This document shows, piece by piece, positions 53,967-63,054 of a stretch of DNA of 64,000 nt. Position 1 is the first letter of the stretch. Each line of letters starts with the position of its first letter. The translations under genes and the position numbers were made by a program. A model generated the notes under the pieces. The model did not search any database, was not told where the DNA came from, and worked only from the letters and a program-made list of their open reading frames with translations. This DNA is from Streptomyces sp. 846.5 (GTDB lineage Bacteria; Actinomycetota; Actinomycetes; Streptomycetales; Streptomycetaceae). The stretch covers positions 248,001 to 312,000 of the forward strand of contig NZ_SOBN01000001.1 of NCBI RefSeq assembly GCF_004365705.1. Direction: 5' to 3'.

Positions 53967-54941
53967 CTACCCCGCGGCGCCTGTCAGCTCCTGGTAGGCC
54001 GTGATCGGCGCGTCGTCGTCCCCCTCGGCGATCGCGCCGATGTAGCCGTCGGGCCGGACCATGATGCGGCCCGAGGCCAGTCCGAAGCGGGCTGCCGCAC
54101 GCCGGTCCGGGTCCGCCAGCACGACGTCGAACCCGGCGACCGCGGCGTCGGTGTCCGTCAGCAGGATCTGCCGGACGCCGGGGAGTTCGGCAGGTGCCCG
54201 GTCGGGGCCGATGGTCACCAGTACATGTCCGGTTTCCGCGGACAGCACCTTGCGCAGTTCCGTGCCCGCCACGTCGGGCAGATGGTCCCCGCTGCGGACC
54301 TTCGCGTGTGTCGCCGACCCCACGACCGCCGGGCTGCCGTGGTACGACAGCGTCGTCTCCTCGGTCTCGTCGGCCAGGGCCTGGCGGGCCGGGCCGATGC
54401 CGGTGGCCGTGTGCAGCACGGTGTTGCGCAGCGCTTGCGCGACCGGGTTCGTCAGCGTGCTCAGGTGGGTGAGCCGAGTGCTGAACTCGATGACGCGCGC
54501 CGCGACCGGGTGGCGTTCGGCGTGGTAGCTGTCGATCAGCGTTTCCGATGCCGTCCCCCGGTAGGCGGCGGCGAGCTTCCAGCCCAGGTTGAAGGCGTCC
54601 TGGATGCCGGTGTTCATGCCCTGCCCGCCGGCCGGGCTGTGGATGTGCGCCGCGTCGCCGGCCAAGAAGACCCGCCCGACCCGGTACTGCGGCACCTGGG
54701 CGTGGTGGATCTCGAAGCAGGTCAGCCACAGCGAGCCATGGATCCGGATCCGTCCTGCGGCCCGCTCGTCGGCGACGCGCTGCAGCCACTCCTGGCTCGC
54801 CGCGTCCGTGGACGCGGTGGGGACCTGGGCGATCAGCCGCATCCGGTCGCCCTTCATCGGAAAGACCATCAGCGGGCCGTCGTGCGCGGAGAAGAAGGTG
54901 TACATCGAGCGCGGATCGAAGTTCCCCCTGGCGTAAAGCAT
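53967..54941 (-). pseudogene. FAD-dependent aromatic monooxygenase, 5'-truncated
   Basis: The remaining ~325 codons start mid-domain (HDGPLMVFPMKGDRMRLI) and include the FAD GD motif VFLAGDAAHIHSPAGGQGMNTGIQDAFNLGWKLA and a thioredoxin-like C-terminal domain. The N-terminal FAD-binding half with its GxGxxG is missing: upstream lies the toxin-antitoxin pair on the other strand. Family members are about 500-550 residues. The break near 54941 coincides with the antitoxin promoter. Confidence 0.75.
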
Positions 54942-54959
54942 GTGCTGTACAGTCGTGGC

Positions 54960-55208
54960 ATGTCGAAGACCGTGAGCATCCGTGTTCCAGAGGAAGTCCA
55001 CGCCAGGCTGCAGGAGCGAGCCAGCCGCGAGGGTACGACGGTGACCGCCCTGCTCACCGAGGCGGCCTTGCGGGACCCGCGCCTGTCGGATCCCGCTTCG
55101 CTCGTGCGCGCCGCACGCTGGGTCGACGGCCACGCGGACGAGTTCGCCGCTGCCTTCCCCGAACAGGAGCCCACGGCACGCCCGGCGGGGACGCGGGACG
55201 CCGCCTGA
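54960..55208 (+). CDS. Ribbon-helix-helix antitoxin-like protein
   Basis: The protein has 82 residues. KTVSIRVPEEVHARLQERASREGTTVTALLTEAAL is a RHH DNA-binding domain. It precedes and overlaps a Fic/Doc-like toxin gene by 1 bp (TGATG), as in a type II toxin-antitoxin operon. The palindrome CTGTACAG (54945-54952) overlaps a TACAGT -10-like box 6 bp before the ATG, so the message may be leaderless and autoregulated. Confidence 0.8.
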   Translation: MSKTVSIRVPEEVHARLQERASREGTTVTALLTEAALRDPRLSDPASLVRAARWVDGHADEFAAAFPEQEPTARPAGTRDAA

Positions 55209-55579
55209 TGGAGCTCAGTGTCGACCTGGCGTGGATCCTCGAACGCCAGGCGCTCGTCATGCCCAAAGAGCCCGACGTGCACGACTACTCCGCCCTGGCG
55301 GCCGCCGTGCAACGACACAGGGTCAACACGCCGCGCATCGGCTACGAACCGGACAACGCATGGCGCGCCGCCGCGCTCCTGGTGACGATCGCCCGTGAGG
55401 AACCCCTTCCGGCCCGGAACGCGTTCTTCGCGGCGCTCCTCGCGGTCGAGTACATGGCCGCATCCGACGAGGGCATCGACGCGCCGTACGGGCACCTCCC
55501 CGACCTGGTGGCCAAGGTGCGCGCCTACGAGGTCGACGTGTACGCGTGCGCGGAGCAACTCAGAGCATGGCGGCTGTAA
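55208..55579 (+). CDS. Fic/Doc-like toxin component
   Basis: The protein has 123 residues. LSVDLAWILERQALVMPKEPDVHDYSALAAAVQRHRVNTPRIGYEPDNAWRAAALLVTI matches toxin components of actinomycete Fic-type type II systems. The central RNAFFAALLAVEYMAASD sits where NxxFAxAxAxxYL-type helices lie, but the canonical HxFx(D/E)GN AMP-transfer motif is absent. It is either a minimal Doc relative or an inactive one. Confidence 0.7.
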   Translation: MELSVDLAWILERQALVMPKEPDVHDYSALAAAVQRHRVNTPRIGYEPDNAWRAAALLVTIAREEPLPARNAFFAALLAVEYMAASDEGIDAPYGHLPDLVAKVRAYEVDVYACAEQLRAWRL

Positions 55580-55616
55580 CCGCGCAGGTGCGAGGAACAG
55601 TCGCACGCCGCAGCGT

Positions 55617-56990
55617 TCATCCAGGGAGCAGATCGACGTTGCCGTCGAACTGCCAGAGCGGGTTCGGTACCGCCTCTCCCCCGCTGACGATCAGGAAGTA
55701 GCCGTTCACCTGCACCGGGCCGTCCCCGTCGGCGGTGTACCGCCCGTTCGCGGTGACATTGAGCTGGTAGATGGCTTGGGCGGTGGCGTTGTAGCCGGGG
55801 ACGTTCCAGGAGACGGTGCAGCGCCAGTCGTTGCCCGGTCCCTCCTGTGCGCCGAGCCCTGCGCTCTTGTCGCAGGCCGCGGAGGTCTGCAACTGCGCCT
55901 CGGTGACCGGTGGCCGGCGCATCTGCGCCTGTTGGATCCGGTAGAGGTGGGCGAACGCGGTGGCCACCGACCGTTGCACCTTGGCCTGGTCGATGCCGGA
56001 ACCGCCCTCCCCGGTCGTCACCGCGACAACGCCGACCGTCGCGGCCAGCGCGCCGACCAGTGGGAGGACACCCAAGGTCAGCGCCCTGCGCCCGGTGCCG
56101 TCGTTGGTGAGATTGGTGAAGTCCCGGCGGAGGAAGATCAGGTAGGCCAGCGCCGTGGCGACGACCGCCCACACCAGACTGGCTCCGACGCCGATCAGCA
56201 GCGGCCCGAGTTGCTGGGGATCGGCGAAAAGGCCGTTCCAGGAGATGAAGGCGTAACCGGGCAGCGCCAGCCGCACCGGGACCGGCAGCGGCAGCAACTG
56301 CGCCACCTGCATCCCCAGGGCGGTGAGCATGGGCAGCAGCAGGCCCATCGGGGAACGGCCCAGGGCGACGGAGCCGAGCAGCCCGACGGCTGCCAGGGCC
56401 AGCGTCGGCGCCAGCACGCAGACCCAGGCCAGCAGGACGTTTCCGGCCGCGTCCGCGCCGGGGAGCAGGTGGCCGTCCAATCCGACCAGCGGCCGGCTCC
56501 CCTCCGCGAGCAGTCCGCCGAACACGCTGGAGACGGCCAGACCTGTCACCAGCAGCCCGATCACGACGGCGCTGGCGATCGCCTTCGCGGCGAAGATACG
56601 CCGGTGCGAACGGACCACGATGAGCAGATGGCGCCAGGTGCCCAGCCGGTCCTCGGAGGCGAACACGTCGCCGGCGACCAAGGATGTGAGCAGCGGCAGC
56701 ACCCACGTGCCGGCGAAGGCGAGCACCACCAGTGACCCGGCCCAGCCGGTGGCGTGCATCCACCGGCCGAACAGGGTGTCCGACGGCAGAGTGCTCTGCT
56801 GGTCGATCGCGAAGACCAGCAGGCCCGGACCGAGCCAGCACAGCCCGATCAGCAGGCGCACCCGCCAGGTGGAGAACTGTTTGAGCAACTCGAAGCGGAG
56901 GATGCGGGCCACCCGGACCGGGCGCGCGCCCGCTTTCCCGGCCCCGGCGGCGGGGGCCGGGGCGGGTGCGTCAGTGACGGTCGTGGTCAT
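55617..56990 (-). CDS. ABC transporter permease (ABC-2 type)
   Basis: The protein has 457 residues. Six hydrophobic segments in the first 330 residues (for example LLIGLCWLGPGLLVFAI, WAGSLVVLAFAGTWVLPLLTSLVAGDVFA) are followed by a long extracytoplasmic C-terminal domain of about 130 residues with two Cys (SAACDKSA, WRCTVSWNV). The start codon overlaps the ATPase stop (ATGA), so the two subunits are coupled. Confidence 0.85.
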   Translation of the reverse strand: MTTTVTDAPAPAPAAGAGKAGARPVRVARILRFELLKQFSTWRVRLLIGLCWLGPGLLVFAIDQQSTLPSDTLFGRWMHATGWAGSLVVLAFAGTWVLPLLTSLVAGDVFASEDRLGTWRHLLIVVRSHRRIFAAKAIASAVVIGLLVTGLAVSSVFGGLLAEGSRPLVGLDGHLLPGADAAGNVLLAWVCVLAPTLALAAVGLLGSVALGRSPMGLLLPMLTALGMQVAQLLPLPVPVRLALPGYAFISWNGLFADPQQLGPLLIGVGASLVWAVVATALAYLIFLRRDFTNLTNDGTGRRALTLGVLPLVGALAATVGVVAVTTGEGGSGIDQAKVQRSVATAFAHLYRIQQAQMRRPPVTEAQLQTSAACDKSAGLGAQEGPGNDWRCTVSWNVPGYNATAQAIYQLNVTANGRYTADGDGPVQVNGYFLIVSGGEAVPNPLWQFDGNVDLLPG

Positions 56991-57943
56991 CGGTCGGCCT
57001 CCTGCTCGGTGAGGGCGAGGAACGCGGCTTCCAGCGGTGGGACGACGTGCGCCAACTCGCGCACCGCGATGTCGTCGCGGACCAGGCGGGCCACGAGCTC
57101 GTCCACGGCTGCCACCCGTGCGCGGACGACGATCACGTCGGTGTCCGGTCGCACCGGGGCGTCGTGGCCGTCGATGATGCTCACACCGGGCGTTCCGGCC
57201 GCGACCGCGCGCGCGGCGGACGGATCCGACGCGCGCAGCCTGTAGTCGAGTTCACGGCTGTCGTCGGAGAGCTTTGACAGCGGTCCGGAGAAGACCACGC
57301 GCCCGGTGGCCAGGATGGTGACCTCGGAACACAGCGCCGCCAGATCGTCCATCCGATGGCTGGACATCACCACCGTGACGCCTTCGGCGGCCAGCCGGCT
57401 GAGCACGGTGTGCATGTGCCTCTTGCCGACCGGGTCCAGGCCGTTGGACGGCTCGTCGAGCACCAGCAGCCGCGGCCCGGTCAGCAGCGCCGCGGCCAGC
57501 CCCAGCCGCTGGCGCATGCCCAGGGAGAAGCCGCGGACCCTGGCGTCGGCGACGTCGGCGAGCCCGACCTGCTCCAGTGCCTCCTCGACACCCGTGGCCG
57601 GCGCGTCATCAGGGCGCAGCGCGAGGAGTGTTGCAAGGTTCTGCCTCGCGGTGAGCGTGGGGTAGAGGCCCGGCGCGTCGACGAACCCGGAGACACCGTC
57701 GGGCGCGGCCGACCCGCGTCCCACCGGAGTGCCGAGGATCTCCAGACTCCCTTCGTCCGCGGCGGACAGGCCCAGCAGCAGGCCGAGGAGCGTGGTCTTG
57801 CCGGCGCCGTTCGGGCCGACCAGGCCGTGGATCTGACCCTGCGTCATGCTCACATCGATGTGGTCGAGGGCGACGACATCACCGAAGACCTTGGTGATGC
57901 CGCGGCCTCTCACCGCGACGGGTGTGTCCATCTGTCCATCCAT
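56987..57943 (-). CDS. ABC transporter ATP-binding protein
   Basis: The protein has about 318 residues. Walker A is GLVGPNGAGKTTLL, the signature is RGFSLGMRQRLGLAAALL, Walker B is LLVLDEPSNGLDPVG and the H loop is VVMSSHRMDDL. It powers the permease encoded just downstream. The class is drug/lantibiotic-type export or immunity (CcmA/BcrA-like). ATG 57931 is an alternative start. A hairpin lies 28 bp upstream. Confidence 0.93.
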   Translation of the reverse strand: MDGQMDTPVAVRGRGITKVFGDVVALDHIDVSMTQGQIHGLVGPNGAGKTTLLGLLLGLSAADEGSLEILGTPVGRGSAAPDGVSGFVDAPGLYPTLTARQNLATLLALRPDDAPATGVEEALEQVGLADVADARVRGFSLGMRQRLGLAAALLTGPRLLVLDEPSNGLDPVGKRHMHTVLSRLAAEGVTVVMSSHRMDDLAALCSEVTILATGRVVFSGPLSKLSDDSRELDYRLRASDPSAARAVAAGTPGVSIIDGHDAPVRPDTDVIVVRARVAAVDELVARLVRDDIAVRELAHVVPPLEAAFLALTEQEADR

Positions 57944-57970
57944 CCCTCGGCTGATCCTTACGAACGCGGC

Positions 57971-58002
57971 GCCGGGTGGTGCACCGAAGTGCACCACCCG
58001 GC
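57971..58002 (-). terminator. Terminator of the phosphoesterase gene, in the ABC operon leader
   Basis: A perfect 14-bp stem (GCCGGGTGGTGCAC and complement) with a CGAA tetraloop is located 19 bp after the phosphoesterase stop and 28 bp before the ATPase start, on the same strand as both. Confidence 0.8.
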
Positions 58003-58020
58003 ACCCCTTTCCTGTCCGAC

Positions 58021-60744
58021 TCAGCCGACGTTCAGCGCGCTGTCGTCGAGGACGAACGAGGTCTGCTTCTGGTAGTCCTCAGCCCCGGTGAACTTCAGTG
58101 TGACGTTCTGCCCCGCGTAGGCCGCCAGGCTGAAACTGTGCTGCGCGTAACCGGTGTTGTGGTTGAGGTTGGAGTAGGTGACCAGGGTGGACAGCACCGT
58201 GCCGGAGCTGTTGAGCACCTGCACCTTCAGGGTGTCGTACGCCGTCGTCGTCGTGGTCTCCGCCGTGTCGACGTGGAGCCAGAAGGTGAAGTTGTACGTG
58301 GAGCACCCGGACGGCAGCGTGACCGCCTGCGAGAGCGTGTCAGTGTGGGTGGTGCCGTAGCCGTCCAGCCAGGCGTCCCAACTCCCGGAGTGCGGCGGCT
58401 CGGAGGAGCTGTTGTTGAGCACTCCGCTGCTCGTCGTCCACGGCGAGGCGGTACCGGTCTCAAAGCCGGGGTTGCCCAGCAGTTGCTGTGCCTGGCAGCC
58501 CGAGCCGGTGGGGGTGGCGGACGCCTCGTTGCTCTGCGCCCCCTCGCCCACGCCGTTCACTGCGCTGACCTTGTAGTAGTAGGTCTGACCGGCAGTCAGC
58601 CCCGTGTCCGTGCACGAGGTCACCGCGCCCAGGCCGCTGCAGCCGCCGCTGGTCAGCAGGGTCTCGCCGCCGCTGGTGGTGCCGCGGTACACCTTGTACG
58701 AGGTGACGTTCTCGCCGCCGGTGCTGGACGGCGGGGTCCAGCTCAGTGCGGCCTGACCGGTTCCGGCTGTCGCCGTCAGACCGGTGGGCGCGCCCGGCAC
58801 CGTCGCGGCGATCGGCGAGGCCGTGATGGTCACCGTCGAGGATGCGGTGTTGGCCGGCGAGGCGCTGTCGGTGACGGTGAGTGTCGCGGTGTAGGTGCCC
58901 GCGGTGCTGTAGGTGTGGCTCGGGTTCTGCGCCGTGCTGCTGGTCCCGTCACCGAAGTTCCAGCCGTAGCTGTACGCCGGGGTGCCGCCGGTGCCGGTGC
59001 CGGTGAAGGCCACGCTCAGCGGCACCTGACCGGAGGTCGGGGTGGCCGAGGCGCTGGCCGCCAGCGGATTGCCGACGGCGCTGACCGTGGTCGTCACCTG
59101 CGACGTCGCGGTATTGGCCGGCGAGGCGCTGTCGGTGACGGTGAGTGTCGCGGTGTAGGTGCCCGCGGTGCTGTAGATGTGGCTCGGGTTCTGCGCCGTG
59201 CTGCTGCTCCCGTCACCGAAGTTCCAGCCGTACGTGTACGGGGCCGTGCCGCCGGTGGCCGAGCCGGAGAAGGTCTCGGTCAGCGGCGCGTTGCCGGTGG
59301 TCGGGGACCCCTTCGCGCTCGCGGACAGGGGAGTCGAGCCCTGGACCCAGAAGTCCTCGAGCGGGTCGCCGAGCGCGGACTGGTCCGCGGTCGTCATCGG
59401 GAAGGTGGACGAGCCCAGGCTGTCGTTCGGATCGATGACGCCGGAGTGCACGTTCTGCATCGTGCGTTCCATCGCCGCGATCACGTTGGCCGTGGTGTAA
59501 CCCACGTGCGAGACATAGCTCTGCTTGACGTAGGTCGGCGACCCGATGACGAGCAGCGGCACGCGGTAGGTGTTGCTGACGTGGTCCGGGCCGTTGCTGC
59601 CGTTCTGGGTGTCGTCCTCGGTGACGACGATCAGGGTGTTGTTCTTGTACGTCGGGTTGCCCATGATGGAGTTGACGATGTTGTTCGTCGCGGTGTCGTT
59701 GCCGGAGATGTCCTGGTAGGTGCCGGGGTGGTCGTTGAAGAGCTCCACGTAGTTGTAGGCCGGCATCCCGTTGGTGTTGATGAAGTTGATGTAGTCGTTG
59801 GCCACCGTGCTGTCGGGGATGCTCTGGTTCTGGCAGGTGTACTCGTTGGTGTGCAGCTCTTCGGGGATGGACGTGCCCGGACGGTTGGGCGGCAGGACCT
59901 CGACCTTGCCGTCGGCCGGGTTCTTCCAGTAGCCGCTGCCACTGCTGACCATCCAGTAGATGTCGCCGTTCATGATGAACGTGTACGGGCTGGTGCCGCT
60001 ACTGGTGCCGGAGGGGGTGGTGCAGGCGCTGGTGCCCTCGTCGGTGGGACCCGAGTCGCTCTGCAGGAAGCGGTCGAACTGGGTGCCGTTCGAAGGGTAC
60101 GACTGCTGCTGGCTGCTGGACGAGGACTGCCCCGAGAACATGAACCAGTGGTTGGGGCCGGACGGCGGCTGAACGCCGGTGCTGTACGAGTCGGACAGCG
60201 CGTAGGTCTTGGCCAGCTGGTGCAGGTTCGGCACCGAGCTGATGTGGTTGGTGCTCTGCACCTTGCCGTTGCAGCCCGAGTTGACCGTGGTCGCGCAATC
60301 GCCCAGATAGTCGTCGAAGGTGTGGTTCTCCCGGTAGATGACCACGAAGTGCTGGAACGGCGGGAAGTACGGCGCCAGCGGGTTCACCGAGGCGGTGGGC
60401 ACTCCCACGACCGCCTGACGGCCACCGGTCGTCCGCTGCACACTCCTATCGGTGATCTTGAAGTTCTTCGGCTGCGGGAACTTCGCGAACTCCACACCGG
60501 GCGCGGCGAACACCGCGCCGGTGCAGTCGAAGTCGTCCGGCTTGTAGGTCTGCGGACGCTGACCGACCGGTAAGGCCTTGGCGTTCTTCGGGCTCGTCGC
60601 CGGGTTCCACCCCTTCAGCGTGCACGAGCCGACGCCGGTCGCAGGATGCTTTCCGGCCCCCTCGGCCGTGGCCAGCGAGGCCCCCGCCAAGGTGGCGACG
60701 GCGAGCAGGGCCACACTCGCCGATCTCTTGTTCCACTTCATCAT
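58021..60744 (-). CDS. Large secreted phosphoesterase with PKD, FN3 and C-terminal jelly-roll domains
   Basis: The protein has 907 residues. A signal peptide (about 1-28) is followed by a phosphoesterase (acid phosphatase/phospholipase C-like) domain about 110-440 with FVVIYRENHTFDDYLGDC, GPNHWFMFSGQ and VTEDDTQNGSNGPDHVSNTYRVPLLVIG metal-ligand motifs. Two PKD repeats (about 460-630, YGWNFGDGSSSTAQNPSH), an FN3 domain (about 640-730) and a C-terminal carbohydrate-binding-like domain (LLGNPGFETGTASPW) follow. ATG 60744 has GGAGGGG five bases before. It degrades phosphorylated polymers or lipids outside the cell. Confidence 0.88.
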   Translation of the reverse strand: MMKWNKRSASVALLAVATLAGASLATAEGAGKHPATGVGSCTLKGWNPATSPKNAKALPVGQRPQTYKPDDFDCTGAVFAAPGVEFAKFPQPKNFKITDRSVQRTTGGRQAVVGVPTASVNPLAPYFPPFQHFVVIYRENHTFDDYLGDCATTVNSGCNGKVQSTNHISSVPNLHQLAKTYALSDSYSTGVQPPSGPNHWFMFSGQSSSSSQQQSYPSNGTQFDRFLQSDSGPTDEGTSACTTPSGTSSGTSPYTFIMNGDIYWMVSSGSGYWKNPADGKVEVLPPNRPGTSIPEELHTNEYTCQNQSIPDSTVANDYINFINTNGMPAYNYVELFNDHPGTYQDISGNDTATNNIVNSIMGNPTYKNNTLIVVTEDDTQNGSNGPDHVSNTYRVPLLVIGSPTYVKQSYVSHVGYTTANVIAAMERTMQNVHSGVIDPNDSLGSSTFPMTTADQSALGDPLEDFWVQGSTPLSASAKGSPTTGNAPLTETFSGSATGGTAPYTYGWNFGDGSSSTAQNPSHIYSTAGTYTATLTVTDSASPANTATSQVTTTVSAVGNPLAASASATPTSGQVPLSVAFTGTGTGGTPAYSYGWNFGDGTSSTAQNPSHTYSTAGTYTATLTVTDSASPANTASSTVTITASPIAATVPGAPTGLTATAGTGQAALSWTPPSSTGGENVTSYKVYRGTTSGGETLLTSGGCSGLGAVTSCTDTGLTAGQTYYYKVSAVNGVGEGAQSNEASATPTGSGCQAQQLLGNPGFETGTASPWTTSSGVLNNSSSEPPHSGSWDAWLDGYGTTHTDTLSQAVTLPSGCSTYNFTFWLHVDTAETTTTTAYDTLKVQVLNSSGTVLSTLVTYSNLNHNTGYAQHSFSLAAYAGQNVTLKFTGAEDYQKQTSFVLDDSALNVG
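58844..59239 (-). repeat. Near-identical PKD-domain duplication
   Basis: DNA at 58844-58975 and 59108-59239 (about 130 bp each) is almost identical, with only a few changes, at a 264-bp (88-codon) spacing. These are the two PKD modules of the phosphoesterase. Confidence 0.8.
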
Positions 60745-60967
60745 CGACACCCCTCCGCACATGACCGTGCATGGTCATGTGGCTACGGTCCGAATCGTCA
60801 CCGCGAAACGGACGCCGGACAAGTAGATGCGCGTAGAATTCTCAGGAAACTCTAATTTTCCCGTCCTCGAAGGCCTCGCCGGCCACGTACTCCGACTCTC
60901 GTCACCCATTGAGTGTGTTCATACAGCCATATTGCGAACAGCAATCGTGGTCGGTATGTTCGCAGGC

Positions 60968-62203
60968 ATGGAAAGATCTCTGCGTGCAGGTCGGACGGCG
61001 ACGTTCGCGTACTTCGTCCTCGACGGCTTCCTGATGGGGACCTGGGTCGTCCACATCCCCTCGATCGAGCAGCGCGTCGGGATCAGCCACGCGACGCTGG
61101 GCTGGCTTCTGCTGCTGCTGGGCGGGGGCGCCTTCGCGGGCATGCGGCTGGTGGGGCCGCTGACCGACCGCTTCGGGGCGCGCAGGACCGTCCCGGCGAG
61201 CGCCGTCGCGTGCAGCGCGGCGCTGGTGCTGCCGGGCCTGGCGGCCGGCGCATGGACCCTGGGGGCGGCGCTGGTACTGCTCGGGTTCGCCAACGGCTGC
61301 CTGGACGTGAGCATGAACACCCACGCCGTGCAGGTCGAGCGCGGCTACCGACGACCCATCATGTCCGCCTTCCATGCGCTGTTCTCCGTCGGTGGGGTGG
61401 CCGCCTCGCTGGTCGGGGCGGCCACGCTGAGCTGGGGCTGGAGCACCGTCGCCACTCTGGGGGGTACCGGGGCGTTCGGTGTGGCCGCCGCGCTGCTTGC
61501 AGCTCCGGCGCTCCTGCGTGCCGAGACCGCCCCCGTCGGCGACAGTGGGGCCGCCTCGGCCTCGCGCGGCCGGGCGCCTCGGGCGACGCCGCGGCTGATC
61601 TGGATGCTGGCGGTGCTCGCGTTCATGCTCATGCTGTGCGAGGGGGTCGCCAACGACTGGAGCACGCTGCAGTTGAAGACCGTCCTGGGCGCGCCGGCCG
61701 CCACCGCCGCGCTGGCCTACGGCGCCTTCGCCACGACCATGACGGTGGGCCGCCTGCTCACCGACCGGGTCGCCACGCGGATCGGGGCGGTCGCAGTCCT
61801 GCGCTACGGCGCGGCCGTGGCCGCGGCCGGCCTGGCCCTGGCCGCACTGTCCCCCGTGGTGCCGCTGGCGCTCGTCGGCTGGGCCGTGTTCGGCGCGGGC
61901 ATGTCCGGCTGCATCCCGCAGCTCTTCAGCGCCGCGGGCCACGCCGATCCCGACAGCGCGGGGGCGAACGTCTCCCGCGTGGCCGGTCTCGGCTACGTGG
62001 GCATGCTCGCCGGGCCCGCGGTGATCGGGCCGATGACCCGCCTCATGCCGCTCAACATCGCCTTCCTCCTGCCCGTCGCGCTGTGCGTCGTCGCGAGCCT
62101 CACCTCCCGGATCCTCAAGGACGGGAACGCGGTACCCGCCGGGCACCAGGCGGACCCGGAGCCCGCTGCGGCCGGATCAGGTACAAGCGGTCGCACACCG
62201 TAG
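60968..62203 (+). CDS. MFS transporter (12-helix)
   Basis: The protein has 411 residues. ATFAYFVLDGFLMGTWVVHIPSIEQRVGIS (helix 1), LTDRFGARRTVPASA (A-motif) and LGFANGCLDVSMNTHAVQVERG resemble sugar/fucose-type or YbjJ-like MFS permeases. It is 71 bp upstream of a DeoR/GlpR-type repressor, which often controls sugar uptake. ATG 60956 is an alternative start. ATTGC-GAACA-GCAAT is in the upstream region. Confidence 0.88.
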   Translation: MERSLRAGRTATFAYFVLDGFLMGTWVVHIPSIEQRVGISHATLGWLLLLLGGGAFAGMRLVGPLTDRFGARRTVPASAVACSAALVLPGLAAGAWTLGAALVLLGFANGCLDVSMNTHAVQVERGYRRPIMSAFHALFSVGGVAASLVGAATLSWGWSTVATLGGTGAFGVAAALLAAPALLRAETAPVGDSGAASASRGRAPRATPRLIWMLAVLAFMLMLCEGVANDWSTLQLKTVLGAPAATAALAYGAFATTMTVGRLLTDRVATRIGAVAVLRYGAAVAAAGLALAALSPVVPLALVGWAVFGAGMSGCIPQLFSAAGHADPDSAGANVSRVAGLGYVGMLAGPAVIGPMTRLMPLNIAFLLPVALCVVASLTSRILKDGNAVPAGHQADPEPAAAGSGTSGRTP

Positions 62204-62210
62204 CTTCGAA

Positions 62211-62248
62211 CAAAGGGAACATCAATGGTGTTTGTTAAGTTGCCTTTG
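62211..62248. promoter_or_regulatory. Putative operator of the DeoR regulator
   Basis: CAAAGGGAAC and GTTGCCTTTG (9 of 10 bases paired) lie between the MFS stop and the DeoR start, with an 18-bp spacer. Confidence 0.55.
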
Positions 62249-62274
62249 GATCAGGACTGGTGTTTAGTTTGACC

Positions 62275-63033
62275 ATGGCCGGTACCGACCGCATGAGACA
62301 GATCACCGACGCGCTGCGCGAGGGCGCCGAACGGAGCGTGTCCGAGCTGGCCGCCCTGACCGGCGCCTCGGAGATGACGATCCGCCGCGACCTGGAGGTC
62401 CTGGCCGACCAGGGAGTCCTGGAGCGTTACCGCGGCGGCGCCAGGGGCCTGCTTCTGCGCGGCCAGGAACCCCCGTTCGCCCTGCGGGCCCAGGACGCAC
62501 TGGAGGCCAAGCGCCGGATCGCCGCTGAGGTCAGCGCCCTGATCGCCGACGGCGAGTCCGTCGTCCTCGACAGCGGCACCACCTGCCTGGAAGTAGCCCG
62601 GGCGCTCCGCGACCGCCGCCTGACCGTGATGCCCCTGTCGCTGCACGCCGCCAACGAGCTCACCGGCGCGCCACAGCTCACCCTGCTGCTGCCCGGCGGC
62701 CAGCCACGCCCGGGTGAACTGGCCCTGACCGGCCCCCTGACCGAGGTCTCACTGGCCGCACTGCGCTTCGACACGGCCGTCATCGGCTGCTGCGGCCTGA
62801 CCGCCGCCGACGGCCTGACCGCGTACGACCTCGCCGACGCCGCCGTGAAACGCGCAGCCATCGCCTCCTCGCGCCGCGTCATCGCCGTCGCCGACGGCAG
62901 CAAGCTCACCGGCAGCGCCCTCGCCCTGGTCGCCCCCGCGACCGCCCTGCACTGCGTGGTGACCGACCAGGACGCACCCGAGGGCCCCGTCCGCGAACTG
63001 ATCGCAACCGGCGTCACCGTCCACAGGGCCTGA
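62275..63033 (+). CDS. DeoR/GlpR family transcriptional regulator
   Basis: The protein has 252 residues. The HTH is SVSELAALTGASEMTIRRDLEVLADQGVLERYRGGAR; the sensor domain has VVLDSGTTCLEVARAL and DTAVIGCCGLTAADGLT. These proteins bind phosphorylated sugars. With the upstream MFS gene and its own operator it is probably a sugar-uptake regulator. GTG 62260 is an alternative start. Confidence 0.93.
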   Translation: MAGTDRMRQITDALREGAERSVSELAALTGASEMTIRRDLEVLADQGVLERYRGGARGLLLRGQEPPFALRAQDALEAKRRIAAEVSALIADGESVVLDSGTTCLEVARALRDRRLTVMPLSLHAANELTGAPQLTLLLPGGQPRPGELALTGPLTEVSLAALRFDTAVIGCCGLTAADGLTAYDLADAAVKRAAIASSRRVIAVADGSKLTGSALALVAPATALHCVVTDQDAPEGPVRELIATGVTVHRA

Positions 63034-63054
63034 GCCGCCGGGGCCCCAACGGGG

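Noticed and set aside
57976-60573. An 865-codon open frame antisense to the phosphoesterase
   Set aside because: The phosphoesterase frame has a signal peptide and repeat domains; the antisense product is Gly/Val/Arg low complexity.
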